Below are positions 22,401 to 23,140 of a stretch of DNA of 23,140 bases, piece after piece. Below the pieces are notes generated by a model. It searched no databases. It saw only the letters and a program-made list of their open reading frames with translations, and was not told where the DNA came from. Each line of letters starts with the position of its first letter. The stretch's first letter is position 1. Origin of the DNA: Acidobacteriota bacterium (lineage in GTDB: Bacteria; Acidobacteriota; Terriglobia; Bryobacterales; Bryobacteraceae); NCBI GenBank assembly GCA_016871135.1, contig VFZQ01000008.1, forward strand, positions 1 through 23,140, given 5' to 3'. A program made the translations under genes and the position numbers.

Positions 22401-23140
22401 CCGAACTCAGCGCTTCTGGCCTTATCTTCACCTCGTTCGTAGGCGACGACACTCCTTCGCAGAACGTATTGGTTTCGAACCCCAGCACGGCTCAGGCGCA
22501 GTACGCGTCCGGTCGCCTGACCTTCGACGGCGCCAATTGGCTCAGCCATGCACCATTGTCGGCTGCGGTCGCACCGGAAGAACCGGGCCGGATTGTCGTC
22601 GCGCCGGACGTCTCCCGGCTTGCCGCGGGTGTTTACCGGGGCGCAATCACGCTACAGTTCTTCGACGGCGCCATCCGCACGATCAACGTCTTGACTCTCG
22701 TCGTCGGCGCGGAATTTCGAACCACCGCCAGCGGTCGCGGCGCCTCGTGCAACCCGGCTCGTTTGCTTCCGCAATGGGCGGCGCCTCGCGATAACGCATC
22801 GGTTACGCTAGCCACCGCCTCCAGCCTGCAAGTCAAAGTGATCGACGATTGCGGTCAGCCTCTGATACAAAATGGCACGGTCGTCGCGCGATTCTCCAAC
22901 GGCGATCCGCCCGTTCCGATGGTTCACACCGGTAATGGAGTCTGGTCGGCGACCTGGCTTCCCGCGCGCTCTGGCGCAACACGAGTAACCGCCGTCGCGG
23001 TGTTGGCGCGCGGAACAAATATCGTCGCGGCCACAAGCGACCTGAACGCCAACGTGCAGGCCGGCGGCTCTTCGCCGGTCGTCGCGAAAGGGGCGGTCCT
23101 CAACGCCGCCAGTTTCATCGCGGACGCGCCAATCGCCCCC
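19490..23140 (+). CDS. Giant secreted NHL-repeat / Ig-like repeat protein (3' end outside window)
   Basis: The frame from ATG 19490 is open to the last base, giving 1217 residues with no stop. A signal peptide is visible (MPINSLMFRMLLAVMCLQAQ). Residues about 28-655 carry roughly ten NHL-type propeller blades with the recurring signature AGNGxxGxSGDGGPA, then a Pro-Gly-Ile-Ala step and LYIADxxNxRIRRV. Residues about 658-1070 hold four beta-sandwich repeats with W-L-x-V and LxPGxYxGxVT motifs, of the BACON/ASH type. A further Ig-like unit (about 1105-1190) contains LQVKVIDDCGQPL. The final visible stretch GAVLNAASFIADAPIAP matches the opening of the TIGR03437-like module, so perhaps 200 more residues follow. 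No enzyme motif is seen; binding, adhesion or scaffolding at the cell surface is likely. It starts 42 bp after the aminotransferase gene and has only a weak ribosome site. Confidence 0.88.
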   Translation, partial: MPINSLMFRMLLAVMCLQAQEPVITTAVGTDWLFNGDGKPALDAPLGFARAVAVATDGTVYVSDPDNAIVGRIASNARLNVVAGNGIQGLSTFGGDPTSRSLLRPDGAAVDSKGRVAFFEGGVIWLLADGGAVRFAGGGTSTAEGVAAASARLAPAAIAFGPDDSLYILETGNHRVRRLSNGIVTTVAGNGSAGLSGDNGPAVQAQLQFPEGIAVGRDGVLYIADWQNKRVRRVDAAGMITTVASHFNNINGVGVDHTGRVFFADVRTIFRVTGPGEPAVVAGLAEEGLSGDGGPASRAEVFDPHSIVFDAAGNMFFSDLGNMRIRRIAANGVITTIAGNDRYRESNEGVAAVAATLNRPEAVAVATDGSLWVANSGNWSVHRRTAEGGFVRVYGNRTIGHPQRRAQFGVLIPLANGDMLTRSPFQVYTLSATGRLTTLFGSGCCEAARNGDSAATVQFGGHPASLAVAPNGDIYFGENINRHRILRVDRAGRVSIVVGTGAVGFSGDGGPASAATINYPTFFAFDRLGNFYFSDAFNNRIRRVDTRGVIATVAGNGTSNLSPDGAPATGPICSPRGIAIDGSGLLYFAEGCNGRVRRISAEGTLETVAGSTNGFSGDGGPATRARMNSPAGIAFDPPGNLYIADSFNHRIRAVLARAPSFRISPSAATLNAAGSGTIDAIPSTPGLPFRATSSENWLTVTPAEGTLPAAIRYVADFNGLEPGTRTATVTIRSGALTETFTLTANVPPTAPARLSVSARTLSFAVPKGAAEASGSITLSNSGGTRLPVSLSVNQTWLRVEPTAITLAPGQEAEVSVAISPSALNTGTFTGAVTVQPAGGEPVAIPVTLAISDVQGKLLLSQRGLAFTSVSAGGVPLPQSIGVLNVGSGSISWNVRATTLRGGDWLRVAPASGTSTANSLSVPAVDVTVVPRTLAPGEYQGQIEFVSPGAVNSPQRVTVTLQVLPPGSSPGPELSASGLIFTSFVGDDTPSQNVLVSNPSTAQAQYASGRLTFDGANWLSHAPLSAAVAPEEPGRIVVAPDVSRLAAGVYRGAITLQFFDGAIRTINVLTLVVGAEFRTTASGRGASCNPARLLPQWAAPRDNASVTLATASSLQVKVIDDCGQPLIQNGTVVARFSNGDPPVPMVHTGNGVWSATWLPARSGATRVTAVAVLARGTNIVAATSDLNANVQAGGSSPVVAKGAVLNAASFIADAPIAP

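Noticed and set aside
21577..22794. 405-codon plus-strand frame inside the NHL giant
   Set aside because: It is an Arg-rich out-of-frame shadow; the frame from 19490 is continuous and shows clear repeats and domains.

Overview
The window is high-GC bacterial DNA, densely packed and almost entirely protein-coding. It most likely comes from an acidobacterium of the Solibacter/Bryobacter type. The main clue is the C-terminal module on the secreted sugar-dehydrogenase-like protein (about 7701-8360). It has the look of the 'Solibacter C-terminal' domain family (TIGR03437), and the same module appears to begin at the very end of the window on a giant NHL-repeat protein. The lineage call is an inference from these domain types; no rRNA or tRNA gene was seen.

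Layout, left to right: the last codons of an unidentified gene and a strong GC hairpin (1-110); a secreted alpha/beta-hydrolase fused to a beta-propeller (144-1769); convergent to it, the chromosome-condensation ATPase gene smc (1787-5503, TTG start); a 237-bp divergent intergenic region with three inverted repeats; a six-helix membrane protein with acidic/His motifs (5741-6490); a secreted glucose/sorbosone-dehydrogenase-like protein (6627-8363) whose stop codon is interlocked with that of a convergent Tat-signal SelA-like PLP enzyme (8360-9544); a small four-helix membrane protein (9631-9957); a two-gene overlapping minus-strand unit of a duplicated-module hypothetical protein and a family 2 glycosyltransferase (9965-11348); xerD followed by a cca-type nucleotidyltransferase gene (11403-13643); a lone rmlA on the minus strand (13671-14552); dprA, topA and an alaC-type aminotransferase gene on the plus strand (14642-19447); and a giant secreted NHL/Ig-like protein running off the right edge (19490 to beyond 23140).

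Functionally, one group is core DNA and RNA maintenance: smc, xerD, cca, dprA and topA cover chromosome condensation, dimer resolution, tRNA 3'-end maturation, single-strand DNA handling and supercoil relaxation. A second group is envelope or exported proteins: the hydrolase-propeller, the dehydrogenase, the Tat PLP protein and the NHL giant. A third supplies or uses activated sugars (rmlA, the glycosyltransferase). I saw no CRISPR array, insertion sequence, prophage, toxin-antitoxin pair or recognisable defence operon. The less ordinary items are the six-helix protein and its upstream inverted repeats, the Tat-targeted PLP enzyme, the duplicated-module hypothetical protein, the SMC head insertion, and the two proteins sharing the same C-terminal module.
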